Shown: positions 1 through 6,391 of the stretch, piece by piece
Position numbering within the stretch: the stretch's first letter is position 1
Layout: each line of letters opens with the position of its first letter
Source: an uncultured Treponema sp.
Lineage (GTDB): Bacteria; Spirochaetota; Spirochaetia; Treponematales; Treponemataceae
Direction: 5' to 3'
DNA length: 14,607 nucleotides
Assembly: GCA_947165795.1 (NCBI GenBank)
Contig: CAMVBP010000025.1
Location: 1 to 14,607, forward strand
The notes under the pieces: model-generated
Database searches by the model: none
The model's input: only the letters and a program-made list of their open reading frames with translations
Told to the model about the DNA's origin: nothing
Position numbers and translations under genes: made by a program

Positions 1-59
1 TTTGCAAAAATTGAAAAAGCCGAAATCATCATTGCAAAAATCAAAATAATCTTTTTCAT
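1..59 (-). CDS. Secreted protein, N-terminal end only (runs off left edge)
   Basis: Reading the minus strand from an ATG at 59-57 gives MKKIILIFAMMISAFSIFA, a typical signal peptide: two lysines, a long hydrophobic core and a small-residue cleavage region. A GGAG Shine-Dalgarno sequence lies about eight bases upstream on the same strand. The rest of the protein is outside the window, so no function can be given. It follows directly on another small secreted ORF (its ATG overlaps that ORF's TGA) and so may be translationally coupled to it. Confidence 0.55.
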   Translation of the reverse strand, partial: MKKIILIFAMMISAFSIFA

Positions 60-208
60 ATATTTACTCCGCAAAGGCAGAACTTATGGCCTGTACCATT
101 CATAAAGGTCAACGAAAACTTTGGAAGGATCGAGAATCTCATATTCCGGCTGGCAAAAAGCTGAAGTGCCGCAAACAAAATCACTGTAAATAGAAAAACT
201 TTTTTCAT
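56..208 (-). pseudogene. Small secreted-protein ORF, probably frameshifted
   Basis: An ATG at 208-206 with AAGG upstream starts MKKVFLFTVILFAALQLFA, a clear signal peptide. The reading frame then continues for about 30 residues of unconvincing sequence to a TGA at 58-56. A neighbouring minus-strand frame over 86-150 reads PEYEILDPSKVFVDLYEWY followed by RP and a TAA at 86-84, which looks much more like real protein. A one-base change near 145-155 would join the signal peptide to that segment. I infer a short secreted protein (about 40 residues) with a recent frameshift, or a truncated relic. The alternative is that the longer frame is real and the second frame is chance. Function unknown. Confidence 0.4.
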
Positions 209-224
209 TTTTTTTCACCTTCGC

Positions 225-2141
225 TCAGTTTTCTTTTTCCTTTACATTCTTTAACAAAATGAATGTATCTCTATAAGTCTGCTCGCGGCCTGTGGTAAGA
301 ATAAAGCGGATATCTTTTTTAAGGTCTTCATTTTCAAAAAGTTCAGAAAGCCATGGTGCGTAACGAGTTCCGCTTCCTTCACGGACTTCTGCAATATATT
401 CTTCAATTGTTTTTCCGTGATTATAACTTCGTCCTACAGAATCTGTTGCGGCGTCCATGCAGTCTGCACAAAGAACAATATCAATTATTGTTTTATATTC
501 GCTTTCTTTTGTTTTAAAACTTTCGGGATAGCCTTTTGAATCATCATAAAAGCGGTGATGCCCGAGTGCAACTTCTGCAAAATCGCAGGTCGACGGATAT
601 TTTTTGAGCATATTATAACCCATAATCGGATGAGTTTTTATGATTCCAAATTCGTCATCCAGAAGTCTGCGGCCATAAACAAAAATTGTATCGATAATCG
701 GAATCTTTCCAAAATCATGGCAAATAGCAGCATGATAAGTGAAATACAAAATCTTTTCGCGATTCTCAATTACTTCATCAACGTTCTTATAACCTTTCAT
801 GCCAACAAAAAGTTCCGGTTTTAAATCTATGAGATATGCACAAAGACAGACAGAAATTTGTCCGACCATATTTGAATGAATATATGTTGGTGGATGAAGT
901 GCGGCGAGTGACTGAAGTCCAAAATCTTCAAAAGTGATGCAGCCTGGAATTTCAACAAAATTATTTACGACTTCGGCAAAAAATTCCATTACAAATGTAA
1001 GCCCGCCTGCATTCGGCATTCTGAACATATAACCGCTGATGTTGTTATATATTTTTTTGATCAAAAGACAGTCTTCGGCCGACGGACGTTTTTTAGAATT
1101 TATGAACAGAATAATTTCCAGCGGAATCAGCACATTTGAAAAATCACCGTCCGGACCAATATTTTCTTTTTCGCGATGTTCATAAATATCAAGCAAAATT
1201 TTCAGATATTCTTCTTCAGAAATTTTTCCAATAAGATAACGGTTTCGTGCGCAAAGGAACGAGAACGTTTTTCCGCCGTTCAGATTATTAAAATATTCAG
1301 GATCAGTTGCAATCAGTTTTTCTGCTTCATCTGCCGCTTTTGCAATCCGCTCAATCTGCTCCTTTGTAAATCCACGGATATTTCCCATATCAGTACACTG
1401 AAGATAATATCCCAGCGTTCTGATTTTATAATACTTCCAGTTACAGTTTGGAATTGCCTGCTGATAAAATGGGTCTTCGGGAATCTTCAGCAGCTCATCG
1501 AGCATATTAAGATTATGTTCATTTTCTTCTTCACTCGAAGACCGTTCATAAAAAGCCGTTGTAAATCTTGCATTTGTTAAAACAAGTTCGCGTAATTCTT
1601 CATCTTTAATTTTTATCAGATTTTCTTTTTTAATAAGATTCAGAAAGAATTCGCCGATTTGTAAACCGCGGTCCTTAAATTTTTGACTTATTGCAGTATT
1701 CGCCGTAATTCGTTCAGTCATATTCATCATTGAATAGTTTGAAATAATTGCGCTATCCATACGATTGATTTGCTCTTCAATGGTTCCGTCTTCAAAAGCA
1801 CTGCTTACAAGTTTTTCGCCAACCATTGTCATAATCGGTAAATCAAGATTTTCATAACCCGTAAAATCAGAAGCAATGCTTAAAAGTTTTTGACTGAATA
1901 TATTCATCTGCTCGGCAACTTCTTCTGTAAGACGTTTTTCCGGTTCTAGCAGAGGATAAAGAACCTCATCAAGCATTTTGCGGTTTTTACTTGCAAGCTT
2001 ACCGATTGTCTGGAAGTTTTCTCTTAGGCGTTTACTGTATTCATTTTCGTTATCGACATCATAAATAGGCGGGGAACTCAAATCACGGATTTGAGACATT
2101 CGTTCAATAAACTGGTCAAACTCTTCTTTTTCAGATAACAA
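225..2141 (-). CDS. HD-GYP domain phosphodiesterase
   Basis: The C-terminal third is an HD-GYP domain, the family that usually hydrolyses cyclic di-GMP or related cyclic dinucleotides. Numbering from the furthest upstream TTG (2153), visible metal/catalytic residues are His426, the HD pair His479-Asp480 in HDFGK, His508, the GHH at 531-533, GYP at 541-543 and Asp564. The first 400 or so residues are charged, mostly helical-looking and match no sensor I recognise; there is no receiver domain and no membrane segment, so the protein is probably cytoplasmic. No in-frame ATG lies near the 5' end. The open frame reaches a TTG at 2153-2151, but a GGAGAG sequence at 2151-2146 sits just before a second TTG at 2141-2139, which I prefer. 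It has its own promoter and is monocistronic or leads the small secreted ORFs downstream. The substrate cannot be decided from sequence. Confidence 0.85.
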   Translation of the reverse strand: MLSEKEEFDQFIERMSQIRDLSSPPIYDVDNENEYSKRLRENFQTIGKLASKNRKMLDEVLYPLLEPEKRLTEEVAEQMNIFSQKLLSIASDFTGYENLDLPIMTMVGEKLVSSAFEDGTIEEQINRMDSAIISNYSMMNMTERITANTAISQKFKDRGLQIGEFFLNLIKKENLIKIKDEELRELVLTNARFTTAFYERSSSEEENEHNLNMLDELLKIPEDPFYQQAIPNCNWKYYKIRTLGYYLQCTDMGNIRGFTKEQIERIAKAADEAEKLIATDPEYFNNLNGGKTFSFLCARNRYLIGKISEEEYLKILLDIYEHREKENIGPDGDFSNVLIPLEIILFINSKKRPSAEDCLLIKKIYNNISGYMFRMPNAGGLTFVMEFFAEVVNNFVEIPGCITFEDFGLQSLAALHPPTYIHSNMVGQISVCLCAYLIDLKPELFVGMKGYKNVDEVIENREKILYFTYHAAICHDFGKIPIIDTIFVYGRRLLDDEFGIIKTHPIMGYNMLKKYPSTCDFAEVALGHHRFYDDSKGYPESFKTKESEYKTIIDIVLCADCMDAATDSVGRSYNHGKTIEEYIAEVREGSGTRYAPWLSELFENEDLKKDIRFILTTGREQTYRDTFILLKNVKEKEN

Positions 2142-2173
2142 TTTTCTCTCCAAAACATTTTTATTTGTAAAAT

Positions 2174-2202
2174 ATTATATAACACTAACGGCTTGTTATC
2201 AA
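2174..2202 (-). promoter_or_regulatory. Sigma70-type promoter for the HD-GYP gene
   Basis: On the minus strand TTGATA (2202-2197) is followed after exactly 17 bases by a perfect TATAAT (2179-2174). Transcription would start near 2167, giving a short leader of about 25 bases to the preferred TTG start at 2141. This supports that start over the TTG at 2153, which would have almost no leader and no ribosome site. Confidence 0.7.
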
Positions 2203-2247
2203 ATAAAAAGACGGGTGAAGCCTGGATGCACCGGCGCTGAAAAACAA

Positions 2248-2323
2248 AAGATTCACATTATTCGCGGGCAGCAAGGTGATGTTGGATTTTGATTTTGCTC
2301 AGATTTATGGGTATAAAACGAAC
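2248..2323 (+). pseudogene. ORF6N-domain relic, frameshifted
   Basis: Plus-strand translation gives KIHIIRGQQ (2248-2274) and, after one extra base (2275), VMLDFDFAQIYGYKTN (2276-2323). Joined, this is the recognisable start of the ORF6N domain (IRGQ-VMLD-DLA-LYG), a phage and mobile-element DNA-binding domain. No start codon in frame, no continuation of the domain and the one-base shift all say it is a dead fragment. It sits between two minus-strand genes and is the only visible trace of a phage-type gene in the left part. Confidence 0.65.
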
Positions 2324-2324
2324 T

Positions 2325-2750
2325 TTATTCTTCTTCGCTTTCTATATTTGAAGGATAATTAAACAGCCATGCAATAAAACAAAGTGCAAACAGCATTGCT
2401 CCTGTAATTAAATTTCCTGTAATAATAAACTGTACGAATCCAAATAATGCAGCAGTTTCTGCAAGGCCAAGCATCATTGTATAAAGTGGAAACTTTGAAT
2501 AGATATCATCTGCATTTTTATTTCCCATAAATGCTTTAATGATTTTGCTTTCGTAAAAATTCTTCTGGAAAATTTTTTTTGAAAAAATGATACTTATCAG
2601 ACATGTTGTAATTCCAATCAGCATGAACAAAAGATTTATTAATTCTAACGAATTATTTATCTCTTTATTTTGAGTATATGCAAGATATGCATAAACCAGT
2701 TTTGTAAGTGGAAAGCCAAACCAAATCAGCTTATAAAGATTTTTTTTCAT
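2325..2750 (-). CDS. Small integral membrane protein, four predicted helices
   Basis: A 141-residue hydrophobic protein. Probable membrane segments lie near residues 8-26, 36-57, 88-109 and 112-131, with a positively charged loop (around 58-85, KKIFQKNFYESK) and an acidic tail ending ESEEE. The ATG at 2750-2748 has a strong AAGGAG site upstream on the minus strand. It lies 33 bases downstream of the phosphotransferase gene on the same strand, so the two are probably cotranscribed. I recognise no family, and no catalytic motif is visible. Confidence 0.7.
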   Translation of the reverse strand: MKKNLYKLIWFGFPLTKLVYAYLAYTQNKEINNSLELINLLFMLIGITTCLISIIFSKKIFQKNFYESKIIKAFMGNKNADDIYSKFPLYTMMLGLAETAALFGFVQFIITGNLITGAMLFALCFIAWLFNYPSNIESEEE

Positions 2751-2783
2751 ATTTACTCCTTATACTCAACGAGACAGATAACT

Positions 2784-3494
2784 TTATTTTTCATGGCTCC
2801 TTAAAACTGTACAGACTTCAACTGCCGCATAAAAATCTTCTTCGGAAATTCCAAGCTTCTTAATGTCCGGCCAGACTGCTTCTTTATAAAATTCCAGGGC
2901 TTCTGGTGCAAACTCATTAAAGATTACATATGTGCGCGCATAATCAAAAACAGGAGGAGCAAGGCGCGCATTCATCCAGTCTATAATTGTATAATCGGTT
3001 TTATCCAGGCCCGTTGAAAAATCTGATGGAATCATAATATTCAGAAAGTGCATATCAAGATGGCAGATGCAGCTTTTATATTTATTGGAAAGTCGTTCAA
3101 TAACTGGAAGCAGTTTTTCTTTTTCGTTTTCTGTAAGTGTGAGTTCTGCTGTAGAAATAAGAGGAGGAATTGTCGTGTTGTCTGTCGTAGCCTGATGAAC
3201 AAACCGGAAGGCTCTGGCTAGAAGGGAAAAGCCTTGGGCCGGAGCAGAAGGAACATGATTTTCAAGATTGTCTCCTTGAACTAAGTCCATTTTAATTATA
3301 TGAGGATCATCGGTGTCGTAATATTTTACAGGGCATAAGCCTGCTTTGTTTACAGCTTTCTGCTGTTCTTTTTCAAAAGCAATCCATTCTTTTGGATAAG
3401 TTTCTTTATATACTTTATATGCAAACCCGTAATACAAAAGAACTTCTGCCTGTGCACCGGTTCCAATTCTTTTTTGTGTTCCATCGAAATTCAT
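2784..3494 (-). CDS. APH/choline-kinase-fold phosphotransferase
   Basis: A 236-residue protein with the kinase-like fold of the aminoglycoside phosphotransferase family. Visible features in order: a glycine-rich nucleotide loop (RIGTGAQAEV, residues 9-18), a lysine in AYKVYK (Lys27) in the place of the ATP-binding lysine, the catalytic HLDMHFLN (145-152, the HxDxxxxN motif with Asp147 and Asn152), and the metal-binding IIDW (Asp172). The usual substrates of such proteins are small hydroxyl compounds; which one applies here cannot be read from sequence, and a resistance role should not be assumed. GGAG precedes the ATG at 3494-3492. The membrane protein follows in the same direction. Confidence 0.78.
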   Translation of the reverse strand: MNFDGTQKRIGTGAQAEVLLYYGFAYKVYKETYPKEWIAFEKEQQKAVNKAGLCPVKYYDTDDPHIIKMDLVQGDNLENHVPSAPAQGFSLLARAFRFVHQATTDNTTIPPLISTAELTLTENEKEKLLPVIERLSNKYKSCICHLDMHFLNIMIPSDFSTGLDKTDYTIIDWMNARLAPPVFDYARTYVIFNEFAPEALEFYKEAVWPDIKKLGISEEDFYAAVEVCTVLRSHEK

Positions 3495-3562
3495 TTTTTC
3501 TCCTTATAACCACTGCGGTAGCGGAGCTTCACGGATTGTAGAGCTCCAGATTTTTTTTCTTT

Positions 3563-3591
3563 ATTGTATTCAAAATTAAAATTTTTTTCCA
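3563..3591 (-). promoter_or_regulatory. Candidate promoter for the phosphotransferase operon
   Basis: On the minus strand TGGAAA (3591-3586) is followed after 17 bases by TACAAT (3568-3563); both are imperfect matches to sigma70 boxes. The leader of about 60 bases would contain an inverted repeat, GGAGCT at 3523-3528 against AGCTCC at 3542-3547, just before the ribosome site. Weak sequence support only. Confidence 0.3.
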
Positions 3592-3631
3592 TTGTAACCT
3601 GCATAATTAACGGGTAAAATATATTTTATTA

Positions 3632-3697
3632 ATGATTTTGAAGAAAGGCGACAGCGCTTGCTATGAAAAAATGCTGGGTCTTACATTAAATTTATAG
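3632..3697 (+). other. Possible gene relic in the 3495-3790 intergenic region
   Basis: The 296-base gap between the divergent phosphotransferase and secreted-protein genes holds no full gene. A 21-codon plus-strand frame starts ATG ATT TTG and contains KKGDSACYEKMLGL before a TAG. Its codon use is protein-like and it is followed by a hairpin with a T run, which fits the last codons of a lost plus-strand gene. It is too short to name and may be chance. Confidence 0.2.
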
Positions 3698-3714
3698 TTT
3701 TTTTCATAAATCAG

Positions 3715-3742
3715 GATTTCATTTGTTGAAATCTGCTTTTTT
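3715..3742 (+). terminator. Rho-independent terminator-like hairpin
   Basis: GATTTCA (3715-3721) pairs with TGAAATC (3727-3733) across the five-base loop TTTGT, and a run of six T follows at 3737-3742. No intact plus-strand gene ends just upstream, so it may be the leftover terminator of the relic at 3632-3697. It would insulate the array downstream. The stem is AT-rich, so its strength is uncertain. Confidence 0.4.
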
Positions 3743-3790
3743 AAATGTTACATATAAATTATCTAATAATGATGAAGGTAACAAAAAGTA

Positions 3791-4621
3791 ATGAAAAAAC
3801 TAACTGCTCTAATTTTCTGTTTTAGTATTCTGATTTTTAATTCGTTTTCACAAAAATTAAGTTTTGATTATCTGCTTAATGAAGATACCAAAGGTTATAG
3901 TTTCTTTTTAAATAAAAAGGGATTTTATGAAAAAGATTCAATCGTTAGTATTAATGACCTTCTTCAGATGGGCGAAGACGACCCGGAATTTTTATTTATA
4001 TATTTTGCTAGAACTCCTGATGCGGTTTATTTTCCTTTAAAATTATTAAAAAATCCAAATGTCACTTGTGATTTTTCTCAGTTTTTTGCGGGGATTTCAC
4101 AAGACGCATTTCTTGTTCCTGATTATGTAGTTACTGCTTTATCAAAAAGAAATCGCGATTATATTATGAGATTTGATAAGAATACTTCCCGATTGAACGA
4201 ACAGGATGGCGAATGGATATTTACCTGGTATCAGTATGGCATGGAAACTCAATGCATTAGTGAATGCCTTCTTTCATTAGGAACTGCTTATTCTCAGGAT
4301 GTTTTCTTTGTACAAAATGTAAAAAAAATTGATGATAATAAAGTTGAAATTGATGCAGTCGTAAAAAAAGAAGAAGACAGTAAAGTCATAACAGACATAT
4401 TTTCAGATTTAAGTCACGGACAAAATGTTTTGCTCAGATTAGAAAAAGATGGCGATTACTTAAAACTCTATATTGGAAATGAAGCAAAACCTCGCCAGGT
4501 TTATTGTTATGTAGATTTTGAAACGATGAATCAATTAAATACTTTTATTCAATATGATTTTTGTAATTATAAAAAAGTAACCTGGCCCCGTCACGCTGAT
4601 GGTTCGTGCGAATATAAATGA
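3791..4621 (+). CDS. Secreted protein of unknown function
   Basis: A 276-residue protein starting MKKLTALIFCFSILIFNSFS, a signal peptide with likely signal-peptidase I cleavage near residues 20-21 (FSQ-KLSF). There is no lipobox cysteine at the right place, so it is probably periplasmic or released, not a lipoprotein. The mature part is rich in Asp, Lys and aromatic residues, has no repeats or further membrane segments, and ends in a CNYKKVTWPRHADGSCEYK tail with two cysteines. I do not recognise the family. An AAGG sequence lies 12 bases before the ATG, a long spacing. It is the first gene of the plus-strand array and the only exported one, and is followed directly by structured repeat A. 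Confidence 0.75.
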   Translation: MKKLTALIFCFSILIFNSFSQKLSFDYLLNEDTKGYSFFLNKKGFYEKDSIVSINDLLQMGEDDPEFLFIYFARTPDAVYFPLKLLKNPNVTCDFSQFFAGISQDAFLVPDYVVTALSKRNRDYIMRFDKNTSRLNEQDGEWIFTWYQYGMETQCISECLLSLGTAYSQDVFFVQNVKKIDDNKVEIDAVVKKEEDSKVITDIFSDLSHGQNVLLRLEKDGDYLKLYIGNEAKPRQVYCYVDFETMNQLNTFIQYDFCNYKKVTWPRHADGSCEYK

Positions 4622-4655
4622 TATTTTGAAAAAACTCCCGCGTGCGAGCTTTTAC

Positions 4656-4769
4656 GCGCAAAGGATACGCAGGGCGCGAAGCGTTGCGTAGCAATGGAGC
4701 GATAGCGGAACCCGGAGCAGCCTGGTTTTTGCCACGGGCGCCTTCTGGCGGCTGGGGCAAAAATGCGCC
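4656..4769 (+). repeat. Structured intergenic repeat, copy A (full)
   Basis: This 114-bp unit begins GCGCAAAGGAT and ends GCAAAAATGCGCC. It shares the core GCGTAGCAATGGAGCG and AGCCTGGTTTTTGC with copies B and C, allowing for small changes. Its right half folds: TTTTTGCC (4726-4733) pairs with GGCAAAAA (4756-4763), with an inner GCC/GGC hairpin around TTCT. The outermost bases (GCGCA and TGCGC) form short inverted ends. Because it lies between the secreted gene and the first immunity-like gene, it may act as a terminator or processing site. Minus-strand frames through it give only the repeat-derived YATLRALRILCA-type peptide, which I regard as spurious. Confidence 0.75.
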
Positions 4770-4785
4770 TGATTGAGGAACAGAT

Positions 4786-5349
4786 ATGAAAATGTATTTA
4801 TTAACAAAGGGAACAGATTCAATAAGTTACTGTGAGCCGGAAATATTTTATGATAGTGCATGGAAAAAGGAATTCCTATTTCGTTGTGAATATAAACAAT
4901 TACATGAATTACCAATTCCTTATTCTGTTGCAAATAAATGTGAGCCATCTGATTTTCCATTAACTAATACAATATTAGTTTCAAGGAGATTTTTTTCAAT
5001 AATACAAAAACTAAATAAAGACTATGAATTCTTTGAAAGTCAATTCTTTTATCAGAAAAAAGAAAAACTTTGGGATTTGTACTACACCATTATTTTGCCT
5101 GATTATGAATTGTTTAATTGGGAGGAATCTGACTATGAAAAAAAAATTAATATAAATACTAAAAAAGCTGTTGTTACAAACTTAAAAAAAATAGTACTTG
5201 ATAAAAGAAAAATTCAAAATGTATGGGAAAATCATTTTTTTATTCTTTCAGAAAAGAGAACTCAGTTTATATGTACAGAAACAGCCAAGAAAGCCATAGA
5301 AGAAACTGAATTAACAGGTATAAATTTTGAAGAACTGGAAGTAATGTGA
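4786..5349 (+). CDS. Immunity-like protein, Imm11/DUF1629 type
   Basis: A 187-residue protein. The start MKMYLL and the end FFILSEKRTQFICTETAKKA plus IEETELTGINFEELE fit the C-terminal pattern of the Imm11/DUF1629 immunity family, in which a late strand-helix unit ends in TG-x-x-F-E. Family assignment is by eye. Members are cytosolic proteins next to polymorphic or contact-dependent toxins and are thought to neutralise them. GAGGAA lies five bases before the ATG, immediately after repeat A. A shorter paralogue is at 11104-11565 (both share HELPIPY, and a KDYE motif followed by ESQF), and a more distant relative at 9263-9805. Confidence 0.6.
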   Translation: MKMYLLTKGTDSISYCEPEIFYDSAWKKEFLFRCEYKQLHELPIPYSVANKCEPSDFPLTNTILVSRRFFSIIQKLNKDYEFFESQFFYQKKEKLWDLYYTIILPDYELFNWEESDYEKKININTKKAVVTNLKKIVLDKRKIQNVWENHFFILSEKRTQFICTETAKKAIEETELTGINFEELEVM

Positions 5350-5400
5350 TTTTTTGCTGAAGGTGAAGAAATTAATACAACGCCAATTGGGAAAAAGTAA
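5350..5400 (+). pseudogene. Detached SUKH-gene tail fragment
   Basis: Directly after the TGA of the Imm11-like gene, and by chance in the same frame, the sequence reads FFAEGEEINTTPIGKK and stops at 5398-5400. FAEGE is the same peptide as near the end of the SUKH protein at 6392-7504 (IFAEGE), and INTTPIG recurs at 6353-6388. This is a scar of a SUKH gene whose body has been lost. Confidence 0.6.
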
Positions 5401-5402
5401 CT

Positions 5403-5416
5403 GCAAAAATGCGCCC
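5403..5416 (+). repeat. Right end of the structured repeat (partial copy E)
   Basis: GCAAAAATGCGCCC is identical to the right end of repeat copy B and to copy A except for the last base. Nothing of the left part is present. It lies at the junction between the SUKH tail scar and unrelated sequence, marking a recombination boundary. Confidence 0.5.
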
Positions 5417-5540
5417 ATATATATATATTTATAATGTAGATCTAACTGCGACACGCAAAAATAATTGCATAATTACAAAACCTTGGTGTGAGAATTGTAC
5501 AGTTTTGACAGATGGTGCTAATACTATTTTAAACAAATAG
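5409..5540 (+). CDS. Short ORF of 43 codons, doubtful
   Basis: The frame opens at an ATG that belongs to the repeat end (AAAATGCGCCC) and ends at a TAG ten bases before the next gene. The second half reads CIITKPWCENCTVLTDGANT, with three cysteines and protein-like composition, so it may be the last part of a lost gene now joined to the repeat. No ribosome site precedes the ATG. I do not recognise it and translation is unlikely. Confidence 0.25.
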   Translation: MRPYIYIYNVDLTATRKNNCIITKPWCENCTVLTDGANTILNK

Positions 5541-5550
5541 GAGAAAAAAT

Positions 5551-6051
5551 ATGAACATAAATGATTTATTTTGGAATTATGACAGAAATGGAAATCCAAT
5601 TTATTATTATGATGAAAAATGTACGAAGTTGTATAGCGGACATATTGAAGAATATGACAGAGGCTGGATTTGTATGGAAGCTGATGTTGTAAATGGTTTT
5701 GTCACGGGAATTTGTAAGGAGTATTTTTTCAAATCAACTCAGCTGGAACAAATTTCATATCAAAAGAAAAACTTGCATAATGGTTTGGTAATTGAATTTT
5801 TTGAAGATGGTAAAGTAAAATTCGTTACACTTGAAATCTCTAACGGACCTTTTGAGGTTTATGAATTTGATGAAAATAGTAAATTGAAAATAAAGCAAAT
5901 ATATCCAGATCCTGCTCTTTATTTTTTGAAGCAGAATGGCGATGACGAGATAATGAAACAACTTCGACAAAAATTCAATCTCGAAAAAATCAGCGAAGAA
6001 ATACAGCGTGACGGGGAAAATTTTGATTATGAAAAATACTTCAGAACTTGA
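5551..6051 (+). CDS. YwqK-family MORN-variant repeat protein, immunity-like
   Basis: A 166-residue protein built from strand-turn repeats: GNPIYYYDEKCTKLYSGHI, then NGFVTGICKEYFFKSTQLEQ, then NLHNGLVIEFFEDGKVKF, and a last half repeat NGPFEVYEFDENSKL. The spacing of Gly, aromatic Y/F pairs and short charged turns fits the MORN-variant repeat of the YwqK antitoxin/immunity family, seen beside polymorphic toxins. The last 45 residues are helical and charged. AGGAG lies eight bases upstream of the ATG. No signal peptide, so cytosolic. The 3' end overlaps the truncated endonuclease V start at 6029. Family call is by pattern; the role is inferred from the setting. Confidence 0.6.
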   Translation: MNINDLFWNYDRNGNPIYYYDEKCTKLYSGHIEEYDRGWICMEADVVNGFVTGICKEYFFKSTQLEQISYQKKNLHNGLVIEFFEDGKVKFVTLEISNGPFEVYEFDENSKLKIKQIYPDPALYFLKQNGDDEIMKQLRQKFNLEKISEEIQRDGENFDYEKYFRT

Positions 6052-6166
6052 AACACAATTTATTAAAAAAAAAAAAGAATTATTCAGTCAAATTGATTTT
6101 AATAATTATGTAGACATAAACAAAATCAAAACAGTTGCAGGTGTTGATTTGGAATATTGGAAATAA
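6029..6166 (+). pseudogene. Endonuclease V N-terminal fragment
   Basis: An ATG inside the end of the previous gene, in another frame (overlap 23 bases), opens 45 residues ending TVAGVDLEYWK before a TAA. The (V)AGVD motif with the preceding helix (EL-Q-F---K-EL) is the characteristic start of endonuclease V (Nfi), the enzyme that nicks DNA beside deaminated adenine; the Asp of AGVD is a metal ligand. The remaining roughly 170-200 residues of a normal enzyme are absent: the sequence switches at about 6165 into an ankyrin-gene remnant. It is therefore a dead fragment, fused by recombination. Confidence 0.6.
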
Positions 6167-6314
6167 AATGAAGATATGGTAATTTTTTTTGATTAATAAC
6201 AGAGCTGACATAAATTATATTGGAGGTCTAGAAAACTGTGACGCAATGGAATATGCAAGACAATATGGACGTACAGAAGTATATAATTATCTGAAAGCAA
6301 AGAGTGAAAAATAG
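6166..6314 (+). pseudogene. Broken ankyrin gene with internal deletion and frameshift
   Basis: This stretch matches the ankyrin gene at 9989-10489 in two pieces. Its left part equals the sequence from 10135 on, but has eight instead of seven T in the run (6173-6180), which breaks the frame (stop TAA at 6185). After ATTGGAGGTCTAG it jumps to the 3' end of the gene (GAAAACTGTGACGCAATGG), deleting the middle repeats. The break lies in a short similarity between ATTGGTGGGCTAG and ATTGGAGAAATAG, which suggests slippage or short-homology recombination. It ends with the same KAKSEK and TAG as the intact copies. Confidence 0.75.
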
Positions 6315-6318
6315 TAAT

Positions 6319-6388
6319 ATGAATTTATTTCAAAAATTATTAAATATCAAAAGGTGAAGAAATCAATACAACACCAATTGGGAAATAA
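6319..6388 (+). pseudogene. Ankyrin-linked mini-ORF start joined to a SUKH tail scar
   Basis: ATG AAT TTA TTT CAA opens MNLFQKLLNIKR and stops at 6355-6357; the same opening follows both intact ankyrin genes (9181 and 10494). At once the sequence switches to GGTGAAGAAATCAATACAAC, encoding GEEINTTPIGK and a TAA, a second copy of the SUKH tail found at 5350-5400. The GGGA in this scar (6380-6383) now serves as ribosome site for the SUKH gene that starts at 6392. Confidence 0.55.
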
Positions 6389-6391
6389 AAT

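Noticed and set aside
2784..3494. Antibiotic-resistance call for the phosphotransferase
   Set aside because: The fold and motifs are shared by choline, homoserine and other small-molecule kinases; nothing in the sequence or neighbours indicates an aminoglycoside substrate.
4545..4960. Two minus-strand frames through repeat A
   Set aside because: They translate the repeat itself (YATLRALRILCA-type peptide) and run antisense to real genes; the same peptide appears from copy C at 9768-9962. Repeat shadows, not genes.
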